Positions 1 to 15,695 of a stretch of DNA of 64,000 nt are shown here, one piece after another. Under the pieces are notes generated by a model. The model was not told the origin of the DNA and did not search any database. It worked only from the letters and a program-made list of their open reading frames with translations. Source of the stretch: Cichorium intybus (lineage: Eukaryota > Streptophyta > Magnoliopsida > Asterales > Asteraceae). The stretch covers positions 62,001 through 126,000 of the forward strand of contig JAKNSD010000060.1 of the NCBI GenBank assembly GCA_023525715.1. Reading direction: 5' to 3'. The position numbers and the translations under genes were made by a program. Numbering within the stretch: position 1 is the stretch's first letter; each line of letters opens with the position of its first letter.

Positions 1-486
1 TTACCATAACACGTGGAAATGAGCACTGTATCAAACTTGGGGACCAAGGTGTCCACTGTGGATCATGGGCCCCCTTCTTTAAATCTTGATCCTTATTCAA
101 TCACAAAGGGAAAACTTGTTACCCAAAATTGAACAGTTGAACTTCAAGATGGTATCTTCAACGTCTTCTTCCGGATTCCCACATAGCGATATAAATCTCG
201 AGGATCTAAACTCTCCGCTGCAAAGTGCAAGTCAGGAGCTGAGTGTTAGATCCTCAAGATTTGTACCGCCATGTGGGAATCTGAAAGAAAACGTCGAAGA
301 TACCATCTTGAAGTTCAATTGTTCAATTTTGGGTAACAAGGTTTGCCTTTGTGATTGAATAAGGATCGGGATTTAAAGAAGGGGGACCACGATCCACAGT
401 GGACGCCTTGGTCCCCAAGTTTGATACAGTGTTCACTTCCACGTCAACTACAATGCACGCCACCTAGACTCCATGTGTTATGGTAA
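1..486. repeat. Foldback (long inverted repeat) element
   Basis: The two halves are inverted copies of each other. The left end TTACCATAACACGTGGA pairs with the right end TCCATGTGTTATGGTAA, and pairing continues almost to the centre, around 240, where a loop of only about 35 bases remains. The right arm carries about 30 extra bases near its end. The left boundary coincides with the window start, so the element may begin earlier and no target duplication can be tested. A transcript would form a hairpin of nearly 240 bp. The 90-codon ORF inside is a by-product of the repeat. Likely a MITE-type foldback transposon. Confidence 0.75.
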
Positions 487-515
487 CTGGCTTCAAATAG
501 GAACGGGGTAACATT

Positions 516-1054
<539 letters not shown>

Positions 1055-1063
1055 GGTAACATT

Positions 1064-1950
1064 AAACGGGTGTTTATACACTTTGTTGCCTTGGAAGGCA
1101 AAAAAAACTTTAGGGACCAATGAAACCATTTCATGAAACCTTGTAGAGCTACAGTATCAATTTTCCTATTATTTTTGTTGATAGGGTTCAAATTTTAAAA
1201 TATTTTTGAATAGGCCAACCGATACCGGAATAAACCAACCGCCCCATTGACGATTCGGGTAGATTGGTTTGGGTTAATTAGGTTTTGGATGTGGATACTC
1301 GGGTATTTGGCTTACCCGATCTCACTTTGGTTCAGGTATAGCCGTATAGGTTATGCATACATAGAATCAGGTATACCCCAATGCCCGATTAACTTATAAA
1401 ACTTTTTAAAGAATTCTGTATAAGACTTTTTTTTTTTAAATTTAAGACGTGATTCCTTTACATAGTTATGGTTTTTTTTTTATGAATGCAAAATACACGC
1501 ATATTGATAACAATTAATTAATATGATTTGCTTTGATTGTGGTTTGAAATATTTTTTGTGAATACAAAATACATACATGTGATTCTTTGCCAATGTTCAC
1601 CGCTATGTAGCAACTTTTAATTGTCAACATTAATGAAATTCACCATGTTTGTTGCTACACTTGTCTTGCATCTTTATAAGATAAATCATGCTTCCCATTT
1701 AATAATCAACCTTTGCTTCTCATTTCTTGATGACAACATATGAACACATGAAGTATTTGCTGAATAGAAAATAGAGAGAACCATGTTTCTTTTGTCCTTC
1801 TTGGTAATGTTGATTGCTATTGTTGGGAGTTTGTTTAAAGTTTAATGTTATAATAGGTGTGCATCTTGAAGTACCTGATGTTTAGAGTGTTCCTTAACTA
1901 AAGTGGTTTGGTTGCAGTTTTTTTTTCCATAGCTTTGTTAATGTAAATTG
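1064..1950. other. Intergenic, no gene recognised
   Basis: AT-rich sequence. The stretch about 1200-1390 is rich in GGTTTGGGTTAATT / TACCCGAT words and resembles, in inverted form, 6159-6280 beyond the nested TA-flanked elements. The two may be split parts of one old repeat. No coding or RNA signal seen. Confidence 0.4.
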
Positions 1951-1951
1951 C

Positions 1952-6071
<4,120 letters not shown>

Positions 6072-6158
<87 letters not shown>
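6072..6158. repeat. (TA)n microsatellite
   Basis: About 86 bp TA array forming the right flank of the 2.66-kb TIR element. Confidence 0.98.
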
Positions 6159-6159
<1 letters not shown>

Positions 6160-6439
6160 CCGACCCAACCCGAAACCTGAATACCCGATTGGTAATTCGG
6201 TGTGGGTCTCGGTTACATTTTCAAACATAAATTACCCAATTAACCCGAAACCTGAAAAGTATACCCAAACAACAGCCCTAGTTTTGGGTACTTTTGAGTT
6301 GTATTTGTATTATTGTTTATAATGTGTTTTTTAATAAACACTTATTTGTTATTTTAATTAAAAGGATGGGGTTTGAATTTGTTGGCCCGTAAAAGGTATC
6401 ATTTTATTATCACGGCCGCCGACAATGGGCTACACCCAT

Positions 6440-7222
6440 TGAGGGTGTTATGATTAGCATGAAAACCCATATTTTGCATGGGGTAATCCACGACAACGGG
6501 TTTGGCCATCTCCTTTCCCTTAGATCCATTGAAGGTGGGTCAAAGCATATTTGTGGGTTTGAGGTCATGAACCTATGGGATCGCATCTGTCGTTTGCTGC
6601 ACACGAGGTATTTTGGTTACAGTTTTTGTTATAGCATTGTACTTTTTATAACATTGCACTTTCATATCGTTCCATATTAAAGCATTTTCCTTGATAAAAT
6701 TCTAAAGTACAATGCTGTAATAAGGAAAAGATAACAAGGCTATAATAAGAAAAACTACATTGCTATTTATTTCATTTTAAACCCCTATCCTTTTTGTTTT
6801 AAGGGCAATTAGCTTGCTAGACAATTCCCGGAAAAAAAGGGGTGGAGTTTCGTCTCTTAAACGCGATGAAGGAGGAAAAGAATTGGTTCAATGATTGGAA
6901 TTACGACTTCCAAACCAAAGATGAAGCACATCGTACAAAATATTGGGCATCAAATAAAAATATTGGATGCGCCATATATGACTCTAGCAATATGGGGAAG
7001 TCCAAGGCAGTACTTAAGATTGTTAAGAAACATTCCAAATTTGAAGCAACTTTAAGTGAGATATCTCAAAGTATCATGGTCTCCTATCAGTTTCCAAACA
7101 ACAAACCAATATATAAGGTTTTTGCAGAAAGGGAACTTGACAAGTATATTGGCATGGCTTGTAAACTGGTTGATCTAATGAAAAAAAAAAAGATAGAAAA
7201 AGCTAAAAAAAAAGTTTTGACT
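6440..7222 (+). pseudogene. PHD-finger (MS1/MMD1-type) gene fragment
   Basis: Exon-like sequence to 6607 encodes KTHILHGVIHDNGFGHLL, then EGGSKHICG and LWDRICRLLHTR. This matches by eye the block upstream of the PHD finger in plant MALE STERILITY1 / MMD1-like proteins, which in Arabidopsis act in tapetum and meiosis. A GT follows at 6608. An acceptor AG at 6819-6820 opens a second exon reading GKKGVEFRLLNAM and NWFNDWNYDF, the next block in that family. After about 6900 the ORF (to 7222) no longer resembles the family and ends in lysine-rich sequence. No PHD finger and no start exon are present, so it is a truncated copy. The intervening 6608-6820 holds inverted AGCATTGTACTTT / AAAGTACAATGCT words of a small repeat. 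Confidence 0.55.
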
Positions 7223-7225
7223 TAG

Positions 7226-8560
7226 ACACGATCTAAAAGATAGGTGGACCACTTTCTAAAAATTTGCAAAGCCAGCCAAACAGCAATTGATATATACCAT
7301 TTTATAGTCCATGGCTGGAGAGGTATGGGAAAAATGTGTAAAAAGATTACTACTTACCTGGTTGACTAAGCTTTTTAGGATGAAACCATATGGTTACTTA
7401 AACCTTCAGGTACCTGCAACATATAATGGCCACCTCAAACCAAGGAAACATCAACTCAAAATTTGTAAAACAATCAAAAACTTAAAACTTGCTACGGTAG
7501 TTTTCTAGGATTAAATACATGTAATAACAATGTAGTTGAGATTAATTGTCGTTTTAGGCAATGTACTTTTACACACATGGCACCATACTTTAGCTTGATA
7601 AATTTTAGGTAATGTACTTTTTTTAATATATGCAAAAAGGTAATATAATTCTACATGTTCATCCATTGATCACAATTTTTAAAATTTAACTGTTGTATAT
7701 ATCACAATTTGATGGTCAACCAAGTCACAGTGACTATATTTTAGCAAAAGGATGGTCCTTAAATTGAAGTAAATTAATCATATATTATTTTGCATAAAAA
7801 CTATTGTTTTTAAGGTAATTTAATCTAAATGTGTTGCTGTTATATCTATTAAACATTTTTCAACTTAAAAAAAACTATATCCAACAACTGAACTTTTGGT
7901 ATCTGTCTAATGACTCGTGTTGTCTCATGATTCACCAGAAAACTAAAAACCCCTCAGTATAGCATTTCAACTCAAAACTTTCATAGGCATTTTAATTATA
8001 TCAGAAAATAAATAATTACTTAAACAACTAAGTTCAAATTATTCATTAAACATATGTTCTTTATATTAAGGAAGCAATGATCGTAGACATATATACAAAC
8101 ACTTGGTAGGCAAACCCCTACAAAAGCAAATTCTTCGGTTTGCATCATCAAAATAATTAAAATCTATACAAATCAGTGAATCACACAAATAAAGAAATAG
8201 AAAAAGGGAGAAGGAAGAGACATACCCGAAACAGAAGGGCATCAACTGCGAAAAGGGTACCACCACGAAAAACCCAAAATCAAGCAATAACCAAAGAAGG
8301 TATCGATCAATTGTTAGAGAAAAGTAGAAAACGGATTAATATAAGAACAAAAAAGGGGAAAAAATAAACGGAGATTGCACTGCACAATAGCGTGTTTCTC
8401 GATGCAACTGTTCAATTTTTCCATGGAAGCAACAAATACGCAGTGTGTATGTGTTTAAGCATGATGAAGTTGATACGTTCGTAGATGAATTTATTGTGCT
8501 TTGAAATAGTTTTATCCTTGGGAGCAACTTCAGTGGCGGAACGTAGTGTTTGTGGTTTGA
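7226..8560. other. Intergenic, nothing assigned
   Basis: AT-rich. Short ORFs (for example 7311-7508 and 8176-8367) lack family features and codon structure. Two copies of an AGGCAATGTACTTTT-type word lie near 7555-7625, a motif also found in other intergenic parts of this window. Confidence 0.4.
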
Positions 8561-8564
8561 AATC

Positions 8565-8865
8565 TCAGCCGAAGAGATCGGAGGTGTTGAACTTGGACCA
8601 AAGATCGTTGACCGTTAGCTTTCGGTCGCGCTTGAAGATGGGATCGGCGTAGGAGATCACTGCTCCACCGCATCGTTCGTGTTGCGCAATGAACGATCCT
8701 TCACCGATGAATGCTCCCTTGTTACATTTTTTAGTGAGGTGCGATGTTGGTGGATCGATGATATGGTGAAAGAAATTTAGGTGTCGAGTTTTGTAGAAAG
8801 GCGTATTAGGTTGTGTTCCGTGTCTCCTTTTAAGGAGAGAAAGGAGAGAAGTGGATGGAAGTGGA
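8565..8865 (-). other. Unidentified open stretch, coding-like
   Basis: On the minus strand an open frame of about 100 codons ends at a TGA at 8565-8567. It has no ATG and reads, near its end, GAFIGEGSFIAQHERCGG followed by DPIFKRD and NDLWSKFNTSDLFG. The composition and GC content look like a last exon or a gene fragment, but I do not recognise the family. Upstream (8866-9290) is purine/pyrimidine-skewed low-complexity sequence, which weakens the case for an intact gene. Confidence 0.25.
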
Positions 8866-9299
8866 AGAAAAAAAATAGAATTTTTTTTTATGTTTTAGAG
8901 TTTTTTTTTTTTCGGAAGGAAGTGAAAAGAATAGAATAAAAGATGATGGATAATATTCCCTCCTAACTTTCCTTCCGATTTGGAAGGATTCGGAGAGAAA
9001 AGAAATGATCGTTAAAATAACACTTAATTTTATATTTATTTTCTCTTCCTTTCCACTCGGGAACACAAAAACATATTTCTTTCCTTTAAATTTCTTTCAA
9101 CTCGGGAACACGAAAATATAACTTTCTTTTGCTTTCTCTTCCCTTCTTTTCTCTCCTTATTTTCATTTCTCTTCTTTTCTCTCCTTACTAAAACTCGGGA
9201 ACTAAGCGTTAGAGTGAGAGAAGGATGGTGAGGTTTTTCAGGAAAGAGAGAACATGGAGACGTGTTTGAGATTTTTGGTTTAGCAAGAACCAATTAGCA

Positions 9300-10570
9300 T
9301 GCCCAGTACAAAAGGACAGCAAAACCACAGTAAAATAGCTCCTCTATGGAAAAGACATTAAGAACAGTAATTTACCAAATTACACGGATGGTCTCCGTTG
9401 TTTGTGATAATTTTCATGTTTGGTCTCTAACTTTCTTTTTTAACTTGGATAATTCTGTTTCATTTTATTGTGCACGAGGTCCCTGATAGATAGATGTAAA
9501 AAGACTGATTTACCCTTAAATTTTAATTTTTTAATTTTTTAGAGAAATTACAGATTTGATCCCTATGGTTATATGAAATTACACTTCAAATCCATGTTAT
9601 TAAATTTTTCGTTGGTGGTCCATGTAATGGCAAAAAATAACAGATTTGGTTCTGGGTTCATGTGAAAAAACCAAACTGTCATTTCTCATTTCTTTTTCAT
9701 TTTTTCTAATTTATTATTTATTATATTAATTAAAAAAATACACTTTTTCCAAATCCCTCCTCCTAGTCGGCCAATCCAGACAAGCGTTTCCAATAATCCA
9801 TATCATAGGCCACAACCGCATTGTAAGTGTTTCCAAAAACATCGACGATAGACAAGCGGTTTAGATAATAAGTATAAGCTTTCAGCAATACAAACATGCA
9901 AACATCCTTAGCATTGCTAAAGAGGCACTGGACAAATGTTTAGGAGGTCGAGTATTCGATTCCTGCGAGCTTCATTAACTTTCTTCTGCTTTCATTTCCT
10001 CAGTTAAAGAGGAAACATTATGTTGACATGGCACGTCAGCCAAGAATCTATGTCACCGCCACATAAGCCGAAAGTGACCTACTATTAAGAAGGTAACCGA
10101 CTAAATGCTAGAAAGAAAAAAAAAACTTTGCAAACCTTAGGCATAAACGTACCAGAAATCGTCATAGGGACAAAATCGACCAAACCTGATAAAATTAACG
10201 ACTTTTATGTCAAAAGCCTTTCCATAATTATGAATAGTAATAATAAGTAATAACCATCAAATAGACAATTTTTGCCATGGAGCAATTAACAAACCATACA
10301 AAAAATAAAATTTAAATCAATATAAGACCATCTCTAATTGGAGTTTAACGAGAAATCAATGGAATTAAATTGAATATAATAAGAGAGAGAGAGAGAAAAA
10401 AAAGAGAGAGACAGTTCACTCCTCATTGAACTTTACAAAGAATTATTTAATGAAATTATGAAGAAAAAATAGTTTTAATACTTTTTATTTCATACATGGC
10501 ACTCCAATCGAACTTTTTTAAAGTTTAATTCATGCATTGAAGATGCATTAAAGAGCAATAATGACAACGG
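9300..10570. other. Intergenic with weak repeat relics
   Basis: No gene seen. About 9370-9680 carries the TTTGGTCTCTAAC / GATCCCTATGG wording common in decayed plant TEs. Around 9920-9970 a tRNA-like stretch (GAGGCACTGGACAAATG, then ATTCGATTCCTG) resembles A- and B-box sequence of a SINE relic. 10381-10412 is a GA-rich run. Confidence 0.35.
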
Positions 10571-10651
10571 GACATCTAACTTTTTTTTTTGGAACGGTAA
10601 ATCTATCCTACTCATAATCACAACTAAAGCTCCAAATTTATGCATATGGAG

Positions 10652-10806
10652 TTTTTTTTTTTTTTTTTTTTAGAACAACAAATCTAACACTATTCTAATC
10701 TACTCCTAAACTACACTTTAAATTCCACCTATGCCTCTGACGAGGCTTGAATTCTCAACCTCACAGAGGAAGGGCAACATCAGGTACCGCTGTGTTACAA
10801 GCCCTT
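10652..10806 (-). mobile_element. SINE, minus strand
   Basis: Read on the minus strand it starts AAAGGGCTTGTAACACAGCG (A-box region), continues with GGTTGAGAATTCAAGCCTC (B-box-like, 10742-10760), then a TAGGAGTAGATTAGAATAG body, and ends in a poly(A) tail seen as a run of about 20 T at 10653-10672. The 3' body resembles the SINE at 46030-46183. A further fragment of the same family (ACGGTAAATCTATCCTACTC after a T run) lies at about 10580-10612. Confidence 0.65.
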
Positions 10807-10809
10807 TGA

Positions 10810-11268
10810 TGTTTGGAGATTAATTAAAAAAGTTGTATGGTTCTATACGATATCCCTTCTTCGTCCAAATAAAAAGTGAAAAACAAAGATACTCATTTAC
10901 AACTTTGAAGTTCAATGTAAATTGCTAAAATATTATAGCAAATTTTAGCATAAATAAATAAAGTTCATAAAGAAATAACTATAACAAAAATCTTCGATTT
11001 TGATAGAATATTCTTACGGAGTTGGATTTGAAAACAATAGGTTTGACCGTTTGACCATAAAGTCGAAGTAAATCTCTTTTTTACCTTTTCGTTTTTATAC
11101 ACTATATTTCTCAAAGAATGAGAAACACGGTCACTATATAATTCAAAATTTATCATGCACTGGTCAATAAGTAATCTTTTTAATCAAATTCAGATAACAG
11201 ACATAACTATAAGTAGCTAATAACACAAATTGTTTAAAAAAACATATTTCTAACTAATGGTATGTGTT
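10810..11268. other. Intergenic, nothing assigned
   Basis: AT-rich, with one 63-codon minus-strand ORF (10965-11156) that has no recognisable motif. Confidence 0.4.
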
Positions 11269-11276
11269 GCCATCAA

Positions 11277-11535
11277 CAGTGGCGGATCCAGTATAGGGCA
11301 AAGGGGGGCTGTGTACCAGCTCAACTTTTGCGGGCATTTGTAAAAAAAATAATAATAAAAAAATTTCTAGTACGTTGCACCCCCTCGGAAAAAAAATGAC
11401 ATCCACTAATTAACTTAAACTTTGGATTTTGATCAATTACCCACAAAAGTGCACCCTTTTTCTATAAGTGCACCCTTTACATTCCGGGAAATTTTGTTTT
11501 GCACCCCCTAGTGATAATTCCTGGATCCGCCACTG
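11277..11535. mobile_element. hAT-type MITE
   Basis: Perfect 15-bp inverted termini CAGTGGCGGATCCAG / CTGGATCCGCCACTG. An exact 8-bp target duplication GCCATCAA lies at 11269-11276 and 11536-11543. The length is 259 bp with no coding sequence. The terminal sequence and 8-bp duplication are diagnostic of the hAT superfamily. Confidence 0.93.
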
Positions 11536-11669
11536 GCCATCAATAGGTAGAAACCAATTGTGTTCCTCTTTGTGATATTTAGTGATTATCACAGATTTAT
11601 AATGCCAAACTTTTGTGATATCCGGTGATCCTCTTTTGCTGAAATGTTAAGTTATGTTGAAGAACATAC

Positions 11670-11807
11670 CTTCATCAGGGACAACTTGAACATGATTTCA
11701 TAAATAATGACTTCAAATGATATGATCCCAAACCATAAATTTGCTGCAAGCGATTTAAAGATACGTTCTTGATCTTCATCAGAAATTTGAAGGGCATCAA
11801 TGGCTTC
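11670..11807 (-). pseudogene. Plant myosin motor-domain exon relic
   Basis: Between an acceptor-like CTAG and a donor-like GTATG on the minus strand, the sequence encodes EAIDALQISDEDQERIFKSL, then LAANLWFG and, after a one-base shift, NHVQVVPDE. This is the order of a conserved exon in plant class VIII/XI myosin heads (ISEEDQE..F..LAAVLWLGNISF...NH). The frame break and the lack of neighbouring exons indicate an isolated fragment. Intergenic DNA continues on both sides. Confidence 0.6.
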
Positions 11808-11829
11808 CTAGTCCAACATACAACATCCT

Positions 11830-12926
11830 TGTTAAAAATAAATAAATTTCTCGTTCACCATATAATAATACTAATCAAGTTATCGATCGACTTATTGATT
11901 CTTGAAGTATGTAATAGAGATATGCTTATTTTATATCATTAAGGGCTCGAGATGGAGATAAACCATGCAATAAAAAAAGAGAAACGATAGTATAGAAAAA
12001 AAAATCATGAGTTAGATGCAATAAATAGCAGTATACTTTAATTTATTTGTATTTCACCCTTCCCGGTCATTGATGGCTTGTGGTGTATACAACATGAGCA
12101 TACCAAATACAAAAATATAATTTTTATCCATGGGAACAGACAATAAACATAAATTTTTCTGATTATTACTTGTTAAAGATGTTTTCTAGAGAGACCATGG
12201 AAGCCCCCATGCCAAGACGTTTAGAAGGAAACACAAAACACAACTTTAACATGTTCAATGCATTCTAGTAAAAAACCAGATTATGTTATATCATTTATGA
12301 GGGTGTTTGGGGGTTACTTAATTATCTAAAACTACGTATTCATTTTCATAAAAGCACTTATTAGCTTATGCAGTATCAAAATACAATTATAGAAATTAAG
12401 AAAAAAGTGTTTTATTAGCTTACCTAGTACCAAAATAAAATAAGTTAATAAGTCGTTTTCTAGTGTTAGGTAATGTCTACTAATACATATAAATTGACCA
12501 AAAAATAATTTTACATAAATATAACAATTAATTTTTATTATTATGATAATACTATTTAGGAAAAATTATGTCAATGACATCGAAATATGTACTTTACCAA
12601 AATTTATATCAAAAACAATAACCGGACTATATCAAAATATAAACATAAACATGATAGAAACTAAAAAGACGAATTAAACTCATATTTACTAGTTTAACCT
12701 AACATAAAATCTATGAAATACGTTGTTGAAAGAAATGGTTTTTAATTATTACAAATTAAATTAGTTAGTGATAAAGAAAAGAATAAAATGAAAAAATAAT
12801 GAAAATTGCAATAGTATGGTTCTCGTCCAGTAACTAGAAATATACGGAGTATATTTTTTATTTAATATCCACATTATTAAAAGTTATAGAGACATTGTGC
12901 CTGTTAATGATGAGAAAATGAAGCTG
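11830..12926. other. Intergenic, nothing assigned
   Basis: Very AT-rich DNA without gene-like features. It ends at the left target duplication of the LINE. Confidence 0.4.
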
Positions 12927-12963
12927 AGATATTTTTTGATAATCACTTCTCTCATGTTAGAAT

Positions 12964-14937
12964 ATGAATCGACAACCACCGCCCGGGGATAGGAATCGAC
13001 AACCACCGCCCGGAGATAGGGCGGAGGTCCGACAAAAAATCAATAGCAATCGGCGAGTATGGGAGGACGAAGAGCTAACGTCGTTCTACGTGGCGGGCTT
13101 CCCGGCGGACACAAGAAAGAAGGAATTATGGATTCCGTTCGCGAGACATGGTAAACTGGTGGATATTTTCCTTGTGGAGAAGATGAATGCACAAAGAAGA
13201 TACCATGCATTTGCCAGATACAAAGATGTGGAAGATGTGCTCGATTTGGAAGAAAGATTGCAAGGAATTAAATGCTGAAACATCACTTTGGAGGTAAACA
13301 TCTCTAAGCATCTGAGAAAGCCTTTGCGAACAAATAAATCTTCTAGCCCGACACCGAAAATTAGGTCGGTCACGACCCCAGGAAAGCAGGCGGGAAACGC
13401 ATGGCTGAAATCAGATAATAGAACCTTTGCCCAAGTGGCTGCTGGTTCGACTGTCATGCCGCCGAAGCACTCTCCTCCTCTTGTCATTCTTAATCCTAAG
13501 ACGCACATGGGGGAATGGCTGAAAAAACGTGTCCTGATTGGAGAATCTCACAGCCTAGATCACATAGGTACGATGCACGCTACTGGCATAATACAGGAGG
13601 AGACGAAATATCTTGGTGGGTTAAAATTAGCCATTGAGTTCAACAACTCCATGGATGCTAACCAATTCCTGGAGAACGAAAACAGGTGGAGTGATTGGTT
13701 TAAATGGCTGGTGCATGCAGACAAACAGGAAATCAAGTATGAAAGAATTGCCTGGCTAAAAATCCTGGGAGTCCCCCTTCATATATGGGATACAGACAAC
13801 TTCTCTAGTATCGCTGGCAAATTCGGAAAAGTAATTCATCCATTCGATACCATTGAAAACAGACGCGATTATTCGATGGGCAAGGTGGGGGTCTTGACTT
13901 CTTACAACAAATGGATAAATGAACATGTGAAAATATCTTGCAACGGTGTCGTCTCCTATGTGGGGGTAGTAGAATACACAGATGATTGGTCCCCTTTTAC
14001 TCCACAACCATTTGACCAGGTGGAGGAATCAGACGAAGACGATATCAATAGTGAGAACACTAAGAACACGGAGGATGGGATCTCAGAAACATGGATCGAA
14101 GACAAAGTAGGCGAGGAAGATGAAGTGGAAGAGAAAGAAGAAGGCGAATTCAGACTAGACGAGGCACATGAAAGGAACTCACAGGAAGACTCTCCGGTGA
14201 TCAACTCGCCGGAATATAATCAAGACAACAACACCTAGGTACAATCTCCGATCAGGGCAGCACAACCGCCACAAGTCAACGAGCCATTAGAGGGTTTAAA
14301 CGAGTTTCAGCAGTTCGAGGTGAATAATAAGGAGGCTGCATCCCCCGAAACCTTGGATCAGGTCAAAGACGGTACGACTGACATTCCAATCGTAGTCAAC
14401 CCCCAAGCTCAAGACAAAGGACCTATGGCTGGAAGCAAGCCCAAAAAAGACTTCGGCCCAGTTCAAGACCTTGTCCCTTTGGGCTGCTTTGGCCCATTCC
14501 CTGGTAATTGGACTGATTTCTCCAACAATAAAACGGATGCCCAGGTACCGCTCTTCAATTCCAGAGTCGGATCCAAGTCAAAACAAAAGAAAAGAAATCG
14601 TGATAAATCAGGACCTCGGAATACCTCCCCCACTATCCGAATCTCATTGAAGAAGCGGCTACACTCACAGACAAACACGTTGGATTTCACATCCTCCCCC
14701 CCAACATCCCCATCAATTCTGAAATCGATGGATACTACCTCCGGAAAACCGAATACAGGGGTTCCACCAGATATCCCCATTACTCTTATTTCACACCCTA
14801 AAGTAGAAACATCAATTGCAACAGAAGCAGACAATATAGCGGAAATTGGGCAAGCTGTGGGGTTTCAGATTGAACCTGGTAACCCAGCTCTGATAGAGAA
14901 TGCCGAAGATAACGGAGAGCACATCGGTATCCAATGA
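12964..14937 (+). pseudogene. LINE ORF1 protein (RRM and DUF4283-like), interrupted by two stops
   Basis: The frame opens at ATG 12964 and runs to the TGA at 14935-14937, broken by TGA at 13276-13278 and TAG at 14236-14238. The N-terminus has a duplicated RQPPPGDRN stretch, then an RNA-recognition motif (about residues 38-100: TSFYVAGFPADTRKKELW and YHAFARYKD). The middle (GGLKLAIEFNNSMDANQFL, then WLKILGVPLHIWDTDNF) resembles the DUF4283 domain of plant LINE and retroelement ORF1 proteins. The C-terminal part is acidic and then Pro/Ser/Lys-rich. Family role: RNA-binding partner of ORF2 in the retrotransposition particle. The stops look like simple substitutions of a once-open frame. Confidence 0.85.
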
Positions 14938-15695
14938 ATTGCATGTCATTAAATGTCAGAGGAATTGGCCTGGTGGTCAAGGTGGATTGGGTATATCGTT
15001 TAAGGAGACTTCATAAATCTAATTTTATAGGGCTACAGGAAACACAATTATTGAATCACGAAAGAATTGATGTTCGAGGCTGCTGGGGAGATCAAGATTA
15101 CGACTGGGAGGGAGTGGATTCGGATGGGAGATCAGGTGGGATCGTGTCGATCTGGGATAAGGCATGTTTCCAGAAAACTGAGGTCATAAAGGCAAAAAAT
15201 TACCTTGTGATAAAAGGTAAGTGGATCGATAATAATCAAACTGTCATCTTTGCAAACATATACGGACCTCATGATCTTCCTGATCAGAGGAAATTATGGA
15301 GGGATTTACTAAACATCAAAAACAGTATGGAGGGGAATTGGATCTTTTTTGGAGATTTTAATGTAGTAAGGAAATCAGGAGAAAGGTTTAACTCGATTTT
15401 TTGTCCTGTAAGTGCTTCCGCCTTCAATGAATTTATAAGAGAAGCAGATCTTCATGACTATATTATGGGGGGCGAAAAATTTACGTTCATGTCCCGCGTA
15501 GATGCAAAACTAAGTAAACTGGACAGGTTCTTGGCTTGTTCTAGCTTTATGGCAAATTTTACTAATATGACCGTAACAGCACATCCTCGTGAACTGTCGG
15601 ACCACTGTCCTATCACGCTTGTCTCGAGGAGGTTAGATTTTGCCCCCCCCCCCATTCAAAATTTTCAACTCCTGGATGTTGACAGAAGGATTTGA
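14934..15695 (+). pseudogene. LINE ORF2, endonuclease part
   Basis: Starts at the ATG overlapping the ORF1 stop (ATGA). It carries the apurinic-type endonuclease signature in order: SLNVRG, LQET, SGGIVSIWD, NIYGPHD, FFGDFNVVR, SKLDRFL and SDHCPI. This nicks target DNA to prime reverse transcription. The frame is lost in an 11-C homopolymer at about 15644-15654. Downstream the protein continues in another frame (FKIFNSWML...), which is what the family shows after the endonuclease. The C-run shift could be a real mutation or an assembly error. Confidence 0.88.

Noticed and set aside
13086..13508. 140-codon minus-strand ORF inside LINE ORF1
   Set aside because: Shadow of the plus-strand ORF1, which has RRM and DUF4283-like motifs.
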